Shown in pieces: positions 1 through 8,884 of a stretch of 45,243 nucleotides of DNA. Below the pieces are notes generated by a model that was not told the origin of the DNA, did not search any database, and saw nothing but the letters and a program-made list of their open reading frames with translations. The position numbers were made by a program, and so were the translations under genes. The stretch lies in NCBI GenBank assembly GCA_029008875.1, contig JAQXJP010000031.1:1-45243 (forward strand), written 5' to 3'. The first letter of the stretch is position 1, and each line of letters opens with the position of its first letter. The stretch comes from Lachnospiraceae bacterium (GTDB taxonomy: Bacteria; Bacillota; Clostridia; Lachnospirales; Lachnospiraceae).

Positions 1-28
1 GTGGAGAAGGGAGTATATATGATAAAAA

Positions 29-72
29 ATAGCACTTGTTCTCTAGTACATGCATGTGAGAACAAGTGCTAT
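29..72 (-). terminator. Rho-independent terminator of greA-lysS
   Basis: A perfect 15-bp inverted repeat (29-43 with 58-72) is followed, reading the minus strand, by a run of T (complement of the A run at 25-29). It lies 43 bases after the lysS stop and fits the end of the greA-lysS transcript. Confidence 0.9.
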
Positions 73-115
73 TATCCCGAACCAAAGGGCGATGGTCGTG
101 CCAAAAGGAACGTCC

Positions 116-1729
116 CTAGTTCAAGCTCTTCATCGTCGGGAACAACAGTACATCGCGAATAGCCGGTGAATCTGTCAAGAGCATCACCAGTCTGTCGATT
201 CCGTATCCGATACCACCTGTGGGCGGCATACCAATCTCCAATGCGTTCAGGAAGTCCTCATCGGTGTGCTCCGCTTCCTCGTCGCCGGCAGCGGCGGCTG
301 CATCCTGCTGTGCAAAACGCTCCCTCTGGTCGATGGGGTCGTTGAGCTCGGAGTATGCGTTACACATCTCCCATCCGTTGATGAACAGCTCGAAACGCTC
401 TACCTTTTCTGGATCCTCCGGCTTTTTCTTGGTAAGCGGCGAGATTGCAATAGGGTGATCCATCACGAAGGTGGGCTGAACCAGTTCCTTCTCGCAGTAC
501 TCCTCGAAGAAGAGGTTGAGAATATGTCCCTTGGTGTGGCGCTCTTCGTATTCGATGTGATGCTCCTTGGCCAATACCTTTGCTTCTTCGTCCGTCTTTA
601 CCTGGTCGAAGTCGATTCCGGCGTATTTCTTGACGCATTCGGTCATGGTGATGCGCTCAAAGGGCTTTCCGAAGTCGATGTCGATTCCGTTGTAGGTGAC
701 AATGGAGCTTCCGTTTACTTTTTCAGCCAGGTACTTGAACATGGACTCGGTCAGTTCCATCATTCCGTTGTAATCGGTGTATGCCTGATATAATTCCATA
801 AGGGTAAATTCCGGATTATGACGGGTGTCGACACCCTCGTTGCGGTATACACGGCCGATTTCATATACTCTCTCCAATCCGCCTACGATCAGTCTCTTGA
901 GGTAGAGCTCCAGAGAGATACGAAGCTTCACATCCTCATTCAGCGCATTGTAGTGAGTCTCAAACGGTCTCGCAGCGGCTCCACCCGGGTTGGATACCAG
1001 GGTCGGGGTCTCCACTTCCATGAAGTCCCGCGCTGCCAGGAAGTTACGAATCTCCTTGAGGATCAGGGAACGCTTGATGAAGGTCTCCTTTGCCTCCGGA
1101 TTCATGATTAAGTCCACATATCTCTGGCGATAACGGGTGTCCGTATCGGTAAGGCCATGGAATTTCTCCGGCAGAATCTGCAGACTCTTGGTGAGCAGGG
1201 TAATCTCCTCCGCATGGATGGAGATCTCGCCGGTTTTGGTGCGGAATGCGTATCCCTTTACTCCGAAGATATCTCCGATGTCGGATTTCTTGAAGTCGGC
1301 ATATGCCTCCTCGCCGATTGCATCACGGGCAACGTACACCTGAATTTTTCCCTTCAGGTCCTGGATGTTGCAAAAAGATGCCTTTCCCATGACACGTTTG
1401 AAGAGCATACGTCCTGCGATGCTGACCTGAATGGGGTTTGCATCCATGATGGCTCTTCTCTCGTTGTAGTCGTTGTTGATGACTTCCTTGGCCTGGTCTT
1501 CCTCCATTCCTTCCACATTCGGGGTCTCTCTTCCTGCCAGAAGCTCCTCCTCATGCTTAATGTATTCTGTCTTTACATCCTCGGAATGATGGGTGACATC
1601 ATACTTTGTGATTACAAATGGGTCCTTGCCATTTTCCTGCAATGTCTGTAATTTTTCCCGGCGCACCTTCAGTAACTGATTGACGTCCTGTTGCGGTGCT
1701 CCATTGTTTTCGTTATTCTGCTGGCCCAT
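116..1729 (-). CDS. lysS: Lysyl-tRNA synthetase, class II
   Basis: Charges tRNA-Lys with lysine in the cytosol. The 537-aa protein has an N-terminal OB-fold anticodon-binding domain (about residues 100-180, with GRMLFKRVMGKASF) and a class II catalytic core: motif 2 around RVYRNEGVDTRHNPEFT (near 295-310) and motif 3 GIGYGIDRLVMLLTDS near the C-terminus. The start is the ATG at 1729, which has GGAGG five bases upstream; a TTG at 1741 is in frame but overlaps that SD. Between the N-terminal helix and the OB-fold there is an acidic stretch (about residues 60-95) that looks longer than in the Bacillus and E. coli enzymes as I recall them. The gene lies 15 bases after greA and shares its promoter. 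Identity is certain. Confidence 0.98.
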   Translation of the reverse strand: MGQQNNENNGAPQQDVNQLLKVRREKLQTLQENGKDPFVITKYDVTHHSEDVKTEYIKHEEELLAGRETPNVEGMEEDQAKEVINNDYNERRAIMDANPIQVSIAGRMLFKRVMGKASFCNIQDLKGKIQVYVARDAIGEEAYADFKKSDIGDIFGVKGYAFRTKTGEISIHAEEITLLTKSLQILPEKFHGLTDTDTRYRQRYVDLIMNPEAKETFIKRSLILKEIRNFLAARDFMEVETPTLVSNPGGAAARPFETHYNALNEDVKLRISLELYLKRLIVGGLERVYEIGRVYRNEGVDTRHNPEFTLMELYQAYTDYNGMMELTESMFKYLAEKVNGSSIVTYNGIDIDFGKPFERITMTECVKKYAGIDFDQVKTDEEAKVLAKEHHIEYEERHTKGHILNLFFEEYCEKELVQPTFVMDHPIAISPLTKKKPEDPEKVERFELFINGWEMCNAYSELNDPIDQRERFAQQDAAAAAGDEEAEHTDEDFLNALEIGMPPTGGIGYGIDRLVMLLTDSPAIRDVLLFPTMKSLN

Positions 1730-1744
1730 GTTTTCCTCCAAATA

Positions 1745-2230
1745 TTACTCTGCGTTAGATCTCTGAATTTCCAATACCTTGTAAGAGAGCTCTCCCATTT
1801 CTGTCTCCACGGTGATGATGTCGCCCACCTTTTTACCGATCAGAGCGCGGCCCACCGGTGACTCGTTGGAGATCTTGCCCTTTAAGCTGTTTGCTTCCGT
1901 TGATCCAACGATCTTGTATTCCAATTCCTCGTCAAACTCACAATCAAGGATTTTGATTTTGCATCCGATGCTGATGGTATCTGTGTCTACTTCCTCCTCC
2001 ACAACTACCTCTGCATTTTTCAGGATTTTCTCGATCTCTTCGATTCGCGCTTCGATATCGCGCTGCTCATCCTTGGCTGCATCGTACTCTGCATTCTCGG
2101 ACAAGTCGCCCTGCTCGCGGGCTTCCTTGATCTTCTGGGATACTTCCTTACGCTTTACAACCTTGAGTTCATCCAATTCGTCCTCAAGTTTCTTGAGACC
2201 TTCGTAGGTCAAAATGTTTTTCTTATCCAT
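1745..2230 (-). CDS. greA: Transcription elongation factor GreA
   Basis: Rescues backtracked RNA polymerase by stimulating transcript cleavage. The 161-aa length is standard for GreA. The N-terminal coiled coil (about residues 8-75) carries the acidic tip sequence DLSENAEYDAAKDEQ, whose Asp and Glu help hold catalytic Mg in the polymerase channel; the C-terminal FKBP-like domain has SPVGRALIGKKVGD. The ATG at 2230 has AAGGG upstream. The gene is first in a two-gene operon with lysS, a common clostridial order, and has a consensus promoter 60-90 bases upstream. Confidence 0.98.
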   Translation of the reverse strand: MDKKNILTYEGLKKLEDELDELKVVKRKEVSQKIKEAREQGDLSENAEYDAAKDEQRDIEARIEEIEKILKNAEVVVEEEVDTDTISIGCKIKILDCEFDEELEYKIVGSTEANSLKGKISNESPVGRALIGKKVGDIITVETEMGELSYKVLEIQRSNAE

Positions 2231-2289
2231 GTAACTTACCCTTCTCTTTTCTTATATTTAGTGGCTGTTAAGCCTATTTTAACTAACGT

Positions 2290-2318
2290 ATTATAGCGGA
2301 TGACCGGTACTCTGTCAA
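2290..2318 (-). promoter_or_regulatory. Sigma-A promoter of greA-lysS
   Basis: Reading the minus strand: TTGACA (2313-2318), 17-base spacer, TATAAT (2290-2295). Both hexamers match consensus exactly. It lies between dusB and greA, so greA-lysS is expressed strongly on its own, with possible read-through from dusB because no clear terminator follows that gene. Confidence 0.92.
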
Positions 2319-2360
2319 GACTGCTGCCTTTTTCACGGTTTCTTTCCGGTTTCATTCCGG

Positions 2361-3350
2361 CTACTGTAGTTTATGTCCAACCTGCCCTAACAATTCCTCC
2401 AACTGCTCCAAAGTTTCCACCTGATTGATCATCCCCCGGAATTTGGAGGAGTTGGGGTAACCTCCGGTGTACCATGCCGCGTGCTTGCGTATCTCGTGGA
2501 TGCCGGTGTATTCCCCCTTGTATTCAATCATCATCCTGGCATGCCGCAGAATCATGGCCGTCATCTCCTCCACGGATGGTTTCGCCTGTTTCTCGCCAGT
2601 TTCGAAGTAGTGGAGAATCTGGGAAAAAATCCATGGATTTCCCTGGGCGCCCCTGGCGATCATAAAGCCGTCACAGTGGGTCTGCTCCTCCATGGCGATG
2701 ACGTCCTCCGCGCAGAGCAGGTCCCCGTTGCCGATGACTGGGATGGATACGGCATCCTTCACCTGACGGATGATGTCCCAATCCGCTTTTCCGGAATAGT
2801 ACTGCTCTCTGGTTCTCCCATGGACCGCCACCGCTGCCGCTCCCGACTCCTGAGCAACCCGGGCGATTTCCACCGCGTTCACATGCTCGTCGTCGAAGCC
2901 TTTTCGAATCTTGACAGTTACCGGCTTTTTGATTGCCTTAACCGTTTTTTCCACAATCTCGCCAACCAGTTTGGGGTTTTTCATCAGGGCTGAGCCCTCC
3001 CCGTTGTTGACCACCTTCGGCACGGGACAGCCCATGTTGATATCCAGGATGTCAAAGGGTCGGTCCTCGATCTGATGAGCCATGGAGGAGATGATGTCCG
3101 GGTCATTTCCGAACAGCTGCAGGGAGACCGGATTCTCCCGAGGATCGATGGTCAGCAGTTCCTCCGTGTTGCGGTTTTTGTACATGATTGCTTTTGCGCT
3201 GACCATTTCCGTGCACAGCAGGCCCACCCCCTGTTCCTTGCATAACAAGCGAAATGGCAGGTCTGTTACGCCTGCCATGGGAGCCAATATTAAGTTGTTC
3301 GGTAAGGTTACGCTTCCGATTTGAAGCGGTGTAATCTTGCCTTTTTCCAT
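2361..3350 (-). CDS. dusB: tRNA-dihydrouridine synthase (DusB type)
   Basis: FMN-dependent reduction of uridine in the tRNA D-loop. The 329-aa protein starts with a TIM-barrel: APMAGVTDLPFR near residue 25, catalytic cysteine in NMGCPVPKV near residue 107, and the conserved HGRTREQYYSGKADW near 177; the helical tRNA-binding domain follows (HARMMIEYKGE...HAAWYTGG). The ATG at 3350 is two bases after the preceding stop, and the SD (GGAG) is inside the last codons of that gene, so translation is coupled. This is the last gene of argF-birA-DUF6145-dusB. Confidence 0.95.
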   Translation of the reverse strand: MEKGKITPLQIGSVTLPNNLILAPMAGVTDLPFRLLCKEQGVGLLCTEMVSAKAIMYKNRNTEELLTIDPRENPVSLQLFGNDPDIISSMAHQIEDRPFDILDINMGCPVPKVVNNGEGSALMKNPKLVGEIVEKTVKAIKKPVTVKIRKGFDDEHVNAVEIARVAQESGAAAVAVHGRTREQYYSGKADWDIIRQVKDAVSIPVIGNGDLLCAEDVIAMEEQTHCDGFMIARGAQGNPWIFSQILHYFETGEKQAKPSVEEMTAMILRHARMMIEYKGEYTGIHEIRKHAAWYTGGYPNSSKFRGMINQVETLEQLEELLGQVGHKLQ

Positions 3351-3352
3351 AA

Positions 3353-3694
3353 TTACTCCATGCCCTGTCCTAAGAATCGCACCTTATAGTATGTCTCAAG
3401 GGCTTCCAATAAATCCATCTTCTGGCTGCGATACTGTTTGATCTTCAGCACGCTTCCGATCTCATCGTAGAAAAAGTCGTTTTCCTCGCAGGATGTGCGA
3501 AATTCCAGTTCTCCGTCCTCGTTGTACACCAGTTCCAGGATTCCGCCCACATCCTCGGTGTAGAGCACGCACATGATCTGCAACTCGTCCTTGATGTTTT
3601 CCGGCAGTTCGGAAAAACTGTCGTTCAAATAGAATTTTTTGTTGTATCCGTTGGCTGCGCAGAGCACGACCTCGTCTTCTTTGTATTCAGACAT
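3353..3694 (-). CDS. Small conserved acidic protein (probably DUF6145)
   Basis: A 113-aa soluble protein without signal peptide or membrane segment. It begins with a short charged region (YKEDEVVLCAANGYNKKFY) and looks like a beta-rich fold rich in Asp/Glu; no catalytic motif is visible. I think it corresponds to DUF6145, found in Lachnospiraceae between birA and dusB, but this comes from memory and the function is unknown. The start ATG overlaps the birA stop by 8 bases and its stop is 2 bases before dusB, so all three genes are translationally coupled. Confidence 0.75.
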   Translation of the reverse strand: MSEYKEDEVVLCAANGYNKKFYLNDSFSELPENIKDELQIMCVLYTEDVGGILELVYNEDGELEFRTSCEENDFFYDEIGSVLKIKQYRSQKMDLLEALETYYKVRFLGQGME

Positions 3695-4664
3695 ATCCGT
3701 ATATTCCTCTCACGGAGACTTCCCCGCTGGACACCAGTTTCCGGGACTCCCAGGTGTCCACGATCAATTCTCCTTTTTTTGTGATTCCCATGGCTTTTCC
3801 CTCGAAGGGTTCCTTGGGGTCCAGCACCCGCACGAATTTTTCCCGATTTACGAGCATGCGGTTGTATTCGTTCATCAGCGCTTCCAGGTCCTGGGTTTCC
3901 AGGAAGACCTCATAGTATTTTTCAAAGTGCTCCAAAAAAGCTTCGATGATGTCCGCCCTTCGGAAGCGTTTTCCCGATTCCAGCAACAGGGAGCTTGCCG
4001 TTTCCCGAAGCTCCTGGGGGAAGCTTTCGTTGTGGACGTTGATGCCGATGCCGATGACCACATGGTTGATATAGTCAATCTGTGCGCTCATCTCCGTCAG
4101 GATTCCCACAATTTTGTGGCCGTTGATGACGATGTCGTTGGGCCATTTGATCTGCGCCGGCAGCTGTGTCACTTCCGTGATGGCCTTTGCAACCGCCAGG
4201 GCTGCCACAAGGGTCAGCATGGACGCGTTATTGGGATTCATATCCGGTTTTACCATAAGAGTCATAAAAATTCCCGTATGCTGGGGGGATTCCCAATTTC
4301 TCCCTCTTCTCCCCCTTCCGGCTGTTTGTCGGTCCGCCACCACCAGTGTGCCGCTGGGATAGTTCTCCTCCGCCAGCTGCTTGGCCTTGGTGTTGGTGGA
4401 GTCGATGCTGTCAAAATACAGAATCTCCTGCCCCATCCACTTGGTTTTCCGATTGCTTTTCAATTCCTCCGCGCTCATGATATCCGGTGCCGAGATGAGA
4501 TGATACCCTTTGTTGGGCACGGCCTCAATCTCGTATCCGGCATCTTTCAGTTGATTGATGGCTTTCCATACCGCGGTTCGCGACACGCCAAAATGATTGC
4601 ACAGCTCCTGCCCGGAGACATATCCTTCCGTCTCCCGGAGCATGGTCAGTATTTCCGTTTTCAT
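3687..4664 (-). CDS. birA: Bifunctional biotin-protein ligase / biotin repressor
   Basis: Attaches biotin to carrier proteins through biotinyl-AMP, and can repress biotin genes. The 325-aa protein has an N-terminal winged helix (residues about 1-55: VSGQELCNHFGVSRTAVWKA is the HTH), then the ligase core with the biotinyl-AMP loop GRGRRGRNWESP near 115 and KWPNDI near 170, and a C-terminal SH3-like domain. The presence of the HTH makes it the regulatory (BirA) rather than the ligase-only type. The SD GGAGGG is 5-9 bases upstream of the ATG. It follows argF by 60 bases with no obvious promoter between them. Confidence 0.95.
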   Translation of the reverse strand: MKTEILTMLRETEGYVSGQELCNHFGVSRTAVWKAINQLKDAGYEIEAVPNKGYHLISAPDIMSAEELKSNRKTKWMGQEILYFDSIDSTNTKAKQLAEENYPSGTLVVADRQTAGRGRRGRNWESPQHTGIFMTLMVKPDMNPNNASMLTLVAALAVAKAITEVTQLPAQIKWPNDIVINGHKIVGILTEMSAQIDYINHVVIGIGINVHNESFPQELRETASSLLLESGKRFRRADIIEAFLEHFEKYYEVFLETQDLEALMNEYNRMLVNREKFVRVLDPKEPFEGKAMGITKKGELIVDTWESRKLVSSGEVSVRGIYGYV

Positions 4665-4724
4665 ATCTCCCTCCGAAAGATCATCGCCAATTCCAAAGAT
4701 TTCTTCCCCGGTATCTCTCGGGAA

Positions 4725-5714
4725 TTATTCTCCCAAGGTTGCCTTCATGATTGCCTTGATGGAGTGCATTCGGTTTTCCGCCTCGTCAAATACCACAGAC
4801 CGCGGTCCCTCGAATATTTCGTCCGTCACTTCCAGTTCTGCCAATCCGAATTTCTCATACACCTGCTGACCGATGGTGGTCTTCAGGTCGTGGAATGCCG
4901 GCAGGCAGTGCATGAAGATTGCGGTGTCCTTGGCATTTTCAAACGCCTTGGCATTCACCTGGTACGGGGAGAGTTCCTTGATTCTCTCTGCCCACACTTC
5001 CTCCGGTTCTCCCATGGATACCCATACATCGGTGTAGAGTACATCCGCATCTTTGGTTGCCTCCGCCACGTTGTCGGTGAGGGTGATGGTGGCTCCGGTC
5101 TCCTTGGCCACTCCTTCACAGTATGCCACCAGTTCCGGATTGGGGAAGTACTTGGGGCTGGTGCATGCCACAAAGTGCATTCCCAGTTTTGCGCAGGTTA
5201 CCATCAGGGAATTGCCCATGTTGTACCGGGCGTCTCCCATGTACACGAATTTGACGCCTTCCAGATGTCCCAGATGCTCCCGGACGGTGAGCATATCCGC
5301 GATCATCTGTGTGGGGTGAAATTCGTTGGTCAAGCCGTTCCACACCGGGACTCCCGCATATTTCGCCAGCTCTTCCACAATCTCCTGCCCGTATCCACGG
5401 TACTCGATTCCGTCAAACATCCGGCCCAGCACTCTTGCGGTATCCGGGATGCTTTCCTTTTTTCCAATCTGGGAACCGCTGGGATCTAAGTAGGTGACAT
5501 GCATTCCCAAATCGTGTGCTGCCACTTCGAAAGAGCATCGTGTTCTGGTACTGGTCTTCTCAAAAATCAAGGCAATGTTCTTGCCTACCAGGCTATTGTG
5601 CAGGATTCCCTGCTTTTTCTGTTCCTTTAATTCTGCGGACAAATCGATGAGATAGCGGATTTCATCCGGCGTGTAGTCCATCAGTTTTAAGAAGTTTCGT
5701 CCTTTTAAGTTCAT
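4725..5714 (-). CDS. argF: Ornithine carbamoyltransferase
   Basis: Condenses ornithine and carbamoyl phosphate to citrulline (arginine synthesis, or the reverse in arginine deiminase use). The 329-aa length is typical. Visible motifs are STRTRCSFE near residue 55 (carbamoyl phosphate), HPTQMIADM near 133, the ornithine-binding SMG in [10 protein letters not shown] near 232, and [10 protein letters not shown] near 268. No other arginine gene is adjacent, so anabolic versus catabolic use cannot be decided here. The ATG at 5714 has GAGGAAAG upstream and a sigma-A promoter about 35-60 bases away. Confidence 0.96.
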   Translation of the reverse strand: MNLKGRNFLKLMDYTPDEIRYLIDLSAELKEQKKQGILHNSLVGKNIALIFEKTSTRTRCSFEVAAHDLGMHVTYLDPSGSQIGKKESIPDTARVLGRMFDGIEYRGYGQEIVEELAKYAGVPVWNGLTNEFHPTQMIADMLTVREHLGHLEGVKFVYMGDARYNMGNSLMVTCAKLGMHFVACTSPKYFPNPELVAYCEGVAKETGATITLTDNVAEATKDADVLYTDVWVSMGEPEEVWAERIKELSPYQVNAKAFENAKDTAIFMHCLPAFHDLKTTIGQQVYEKFGLAELEVTDEIFEGPRSVVFDEAENRMHSIKAIMKATLGE

Positions 5715-5745
5715 TGCTCTTTCCTCCTCGCTTTACATTGAAGTC

Positions 5746-5774
5746 ATTTTACTCCATTTGTGCGGTATCATCAA
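5746..5774 (-). promoter_or_regulatory. Sigma-A promoter of argF
   Basis: Minus strand: TTGATG (5769-5774), 17-base spacer, TAAAAT (5746-5751), 32 bases upstream of the argF ATG. It probably drives argF-birA-DUF6145-dusB. No ARG-box-like palindrome was recognised. Confidence 0.8.
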
Positions 5775-5793
5775 GATTTTGTAACATAAAAAA

Positions 5794-5818
5794 CAGGGCT
5801 GTATGTTTTACAGCCCTG
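5794..5818 (-). terminator. Terminator of the SleB-like hydrolase gene
   Basis: Ten-base stem CAGGGCTGTA/TACAGCCCTG (5794-5803 with 5809-5818), five-base loop, followed on the minus strand by six T. It sits 15 bases after the stop of the hydrolase gene. Confidence 0.92.
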
Positions 5819-5832
5819 CCCGATTCTTTTGT

Positions 5833-7044
5833 CTAGTAGAATACCAATGCGTCGATTGCAATTCCTTCATGTCCGGATTTGGTCAACTTAAAGCTGCACG
5901 CACCTCCCACATTGCTGTCGCCGTTTAACGCTGCGCTTGCTGCCGCCATGGCAGTTTCGCTGATGGATTTGTTCAGTCTCTTGGCAAGCGCCCCGTTTGA
6001 AGCAGGTCCAAACTGGGACTTCTGGTAGATGACCTCCACCAGGGTATTGGGATAAGAAGGACTCTTCACCCGGTTTACAACCACTGCGCCAACTGCCAGC
6101 TGGCAGTCGTAGGATTGGTTTCCCGCCTCGCACTGAATCAATGCTGCAAGGAGTGTTACCTCATCCACGTTTGCGGCCAATGCACTTCCGGTGACGGTTC
6201 CTGCGCTCTCGGTCTGCTTTGCCTTTGCAGCAGCTGCTGCCTCCGCCTCTCTCCGGGCAATTTCCGCTTCCTCTTCCACGGTGAGTGCTGTGCCTGTGGA
6301 CAGTGCCACATCCACATATTCCGCGGATACATAGTAGGTTTCCTTATTGTAGATAACTGCGACCCATCCATCTTCCACCTCTGCACCGGTGTCCACCAGG
6401 ATGGCATCATTTTCTGCCAATGTCTTGACAACTCCCGATTCTGTGGACATATCCTTGCGGATGCGAAGTCCGTTTGTCAAAACCGTTGCAGTTGTATGGC
6501 AGTTCTCCATTGCGTAATCATAGGCTTCCTCGCCGGTTACGCAGTAATCACTCTTAACATATCCTTCCACATTGCCGGAAGTAATCTTAATCCATTCCCC
6601 TTGGTCCTCAAGGACGGTTGCAAGGTCTCCCTTGTGGAGAGTTCCCACGATGGAGGATTCTGCGTTGGCCTCCGCCCGGACATTCATCTCCTTGTCCACG
6701 TCCGCCATGAGCTTGTCGCTCCATTCGCTCTCCGGTTCCTCTTCCTCGCCGGATGCGGCTACTACGTCCACTTCTCCGCGCTCCACATATACGGTTTCCT
6801 CATAATCCCCAACTACACCGGAGACTCCGGCGATGACATTGTCCGCTGCCTCCGAGGAAGGAATTGCGGCAAGTGCCAGTGTGTTATCGATTGCGGAAGC
6901 AACCCCGGCCTGCATTGTTGTGCCCTGCTCTAAAGTTGCGCTCTGCACAATTGCGGTATCATTCGTCAAAACTGCGGTGATGGAAATCATAAGGGTAAGT
7001 CCCAGAAGAGCAAAGACTTCCATACATTTTCTGTTTTTATCCAT
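5833..7044 (-). CDS. Secreted cell-wall hydrolase (SleB/CwlJ-type) with SH3 repeats
   Basis: A 403-aa exported protein. Residues about 9-30 are a hydrophobic signal or anchor. Two bacterial SH3 domains follow (about 110-170, with MNVRAEANAESSIVGTLHKG, and about 180-245, with LRIRKDMSTESGVVKTL), then a charged Ala-rich linker (about 258-285) and the C-terminal Hydrolase_2 domain (about 292-403) with the Glu in ALIQCEAGNQSYDCQLAVG that is the likely catalytic residue of SleB-like lytic enzymes. Although SleB is known from spore germination, SH3-bearing versions occur in vegetative Lachnospiraceae, so a role in general peptidoglycan turnover is more likely. It has its own promoter and terminator; the SD is GGAGGT. 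Confidence 0.9.
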   Translation of the reverse strand: MDKNRKCMEVFALLGLTLMISITAVLTNDTAIVQSATLEQGTTMQAGVASAIDNTLALAAIPSSEAADNVIAGVSGVVGDYEETVYVERGEVDVVAASGEEEEPESEWSDKLMADVDKEMNVRAEANAESSIVGTLHKGDLATVLEDQGEWIKITSGNVEGYVKSDYCVTGEEAYDYAMENCHTTATVLTNGLRIRKDMSTESGVVKTLAENDAILVDTGAEVEDGWVAVIYNKETYYVSAEYVDVALSTGTALTVEEEAEIARREAEAAAAAKAKQTESAGTVTGSALAANVDEVTLLAALIQCEAGNQSYDCQLAVGAVVVNRVKSPSYPNTLVEVIYQKSQFGPASNGALAKRLNKSISETAMAAASAALNGDSNVGGACSFKLTKSGHEGIAIDALVFY

Positions 7045-7118
7045 ATATACCTCCGTTAAGAGTAATATATCCGTTTTTTAAAAAAATATGTCATTTGTTA
7101 CGAATTTATTACACGGAG

Positions 7119-7147
7119 ATTATAGCAAAGCGGAATAATTCTGTCAA
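7119..7147 (-). promoter_or_regulatory. Sigma-A promoter of the SleB-like gene
   Basis: Minus strand: TTGACA (7142-7147), 17 bases, TATAAT (7119-7124). Both hexamers are consensus. The leader before the ATG at 7044 is about 68 bases and AT-rich. Confidence 0.92.
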
Positions 7148-7168
7148 TTTTGCCTCCGAAGTTTATGA

Positions 7169-7202
7169 AAATAGGCGTATTCTTACAAAAATACGCCTAT
7201 TT
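7169..7202 (-). terminator. Terminator of the small membrane protein gene
   Basis: Twelve-base stem (7169-7180 with 7191-7202) in the 256-base gap between 7045 and 7300. On the minus strand the stem ends in a short T run, so it most likely ends transcription from the 90-aa gene, 98 bases after its stop. Apart from this and the SleB promoter, nothing else is recognised in the gap. Confidence 0.7.
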
Positions 7203-7300
7203 GTTTAGCACTTTTACCTACACAGTACCAAAGTCACAGATTTCATAGTTAGAACTTGTGCACATAGTTTTTAGTTTTTCTTGTTACTTTCTACCCAAAA

Positions 7301-7573
7301 TCAGGAAAATATTTCCTGGAGCACAGAGGAAATCAGCTGATTCTGTTCCCTTTCCCGCTGCTGTTTAATCTGCTCCTCCTTTTTGCGCTCCTCCTTTTCG
7401 TCCTCCTCCAGGATCATGTCTAGGTAATCCTGCACCATCCTGCTTATGTTGTCCAGCTGTTTCTTTATCTTATTTGTCTTATGTAACACAATCGGAATTA
7501 AAATTGCCGCCACAATGTCCACCACCGCCAGTATGGCAAACACAATCATCCAAGAATCCATCAGTGTGTTCAC
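7301..7573 (-). CDS. Small membrane-anchored coiled-coil protein, unknown
   Basis: 90 aa: one N-terminal transmembrane helix (about residues 9-31, IVFAILAVVDIVAAILIPIV) followed by a highly charged Lys/Glu/Gln-rich helix (about 33-85) that should form a coiled coil in the cytoplasm. The start is GTG at 7573 with AAGGAG five bases upstream; the next ATG codons lack an SD. A TATAAT (7616-7621, minus) upstream is a plausible -10 without a good -35. No family recognised; the shape suggests a membrane scaffold or a subunit interacting with a cell-envelope complex, but that is a guess. Confidence 0.75.
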   Translation of the reverse strand: MNTLMDSWMIVFAILAVVDIVAAILIPIVLHKTNKIKKQLDNISRMVQDYLDMILEEDEKEERKKEEQIKQQREREQNQLISSVLQEIFS

Positions 7574-7712
7574 AAGCGCTCCTTCCTACTATAATATATT
7601 TTTCTGACGCCTTTTATTATAGGAAATTGTCCTGTGAAAGGAAAGGTCTTTGTCCCATCTTTCGGTCGCAAGTTTTCCTTTTTTTAGACATAAGATATCT
7701 GCATAAGTTTCT

Positions 7713-7741
7713 TTGTTGACTTTTCCGGTTTGGAGTATAAT
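7713..7741 (+). promoter_or_regulatory. Promoter of murG
   Basis: TATAAT at 7736-7741 with TTGTTG at 7713-7718 (17-base spacer). A second reading is TTGACT (7716-7721) with TAATAT (7738-7743, 16-base spacer). Either places the start about 35 bases before the murG ATG. Confidence 0.8.
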
Positions 7742-7779
7742 ATAGTAGAGAAAGCGCATACATAGAAAGGATATCCACA

Positions 7780-8847
7780 ATGAAGAAAATCGTAATGACC
7801 GGCGGAGGCACTGCCGGACATGTTACACCAAATATCGCACTCATGCCGGCTCTCAAGGAGGCCGGATACGAGATTTCTTACATCGGCTCCTACTCCGGTA
7901 TGGAAAAGGAATTGATTGAAGCACAAAATATCCCCTATTACGGAATTTCTTCCGGAAAACTTCGCCGCTATTTTGATCTCAAAAATTTTTCCGACCCGTT
8001 CAAGGTACTGAAAGGTTATGGTCAAGCTATTTCTCTGTTGAAAAAACTGAAGCCGGACGTGGTGTTCTCCAAGGGCGGCTTTGTGTCCGTTCCGGTGGTG
8101 CTGGCGGCAAAAACCTGCCATATTCCGGCGATCATCCACGAGTCCGACATCACTCCCGGACTGGCCAATCGCATCGCTGTCCGCGGGGCTCGCAAAGTGT
8201 GTTGCAACTTCCCGGAGACCATGAAATATCTTCCGGAGGGGAAGGCGGTTCTCACCGGTTCTCCCATTCGCCAGGAGTTATTCCAGGGTGATGCTGAGAC
8301 CGCGCGGAAATTGTGCGGGTTTGCAGACCACTCCAAGCCGGTGCTCCTGGTGGTGGGCGGAAGCTCCGGTTCCAGGGTGGTCAACGAGGCGGTGCGCAAA
8401 GCTCTACCGGAGATTTTGGACCAGTTCTATATCATCCATCTCTGTGGAAAGGGGAATCTGGATGAAACCCTAAAAGGCGTGTTGGGATATGCACAGTTTG
8501 AGTACGCCAGCGCAGAGCTTGCAGATATGTTTGCGCTTGCAGACCTGGCCATTTCCAGAGCCGGTGCCAATTCCATCTGTGAATTGCTTGCTCTTCATAA
8601 ACCGAACATTCTGATTCCCTTATCCGCAGCGGCAAGCCGCGGCGATCAGATTCTGAATGCAAAGTCCTTCCAAAAACAAGGGTTCTCCTATGTGATTCAG
8701 GAGGAGGCCCTGACGCCGGAGTCTCTCCTCGCCGCAGTTATGGAGGTGCAGACCAATCGGGGCACCTACATTCAGGCGATGTCCGAAAGCGGTCAGATGG
8801 ATTCCATCGGCACAATTATCGATTTGATTCAGTCGGAAAGCAAATAA
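7780..8847 (+). CDS. murG: UDP-GlcNAc transferase MurG (lipid II synthesis)
   Basis: Transfers GlcNAc to lipid I on the inner face of the membrane, giving lipid II. 355 aa, standard length for MurG and a GT28 family member. N-terminal glycine loop TGGGTAGHVTPN (residues 6-17), second glycine loop VVGGSSGSRVVNEAV (near 190), and the UDP-GlcNAc-binding stretch SRAGANSICELLAL followed by AASRGDQILNA (near 260-295). It stands alone rather than in a dcw cluster, as in other Lachnospiraceae. The SD is AAAGGAT. Confidence 0.96.
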   Translation: MKKIVMTGGGTAGHVTPNIALMPALKEAGYEISYIGSYSGMEKELIEAQNIPYYGISSGKLRRYFDLKNFSDPFKVLKGYGQAISLLKKLKPDVVFSKGGFVSVPVVLAAKTCHIPAIIHESDITPGLANRIAVRGARKVCCNFPETMKYLPEGKAVLTGSPIRQELFQGDAETARKLCGFADHSKPVLLVVGGSSGSRVVNEAVRKALPEILDQFYIIHLCGKGNLDETLKGVLGYAQFEYASAELADMFALADLAISRAGANSICELLALHKPNILIPLSAAASRGDQILNAKSFQKQGFSYVIQEEALTPESLLAAVMEVQTNRGTYIQAMSESGQMDSIGTIIDLIQSESK

Positions 8848-8854
8848 CAAAAAT

Positions 8855-8874
8855 CCCGCCGTTTTTGCGGCGGG
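8855..8874. terminator. Bidirectional terminator between murG and the HIT gene
   Basis: CCCGCCG / CGGCGGG stem (8855-8861 with 8868-8874) with T-rich sequence on the 3' side of both strands. It serves the convergent genes murG (plus) and HIT (minus). Confidence 0.93.
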
Positions 8875-8884
8875 GTTTTTCGTA

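Noticed and set aside
3639..5489. 616-codon open frame on the plus strand opposite the small DUF gene, birA and argF
   Set aside because: It is antisense to clear, conserved genes, has no SD, and arises from codon bias of the opposite strand.
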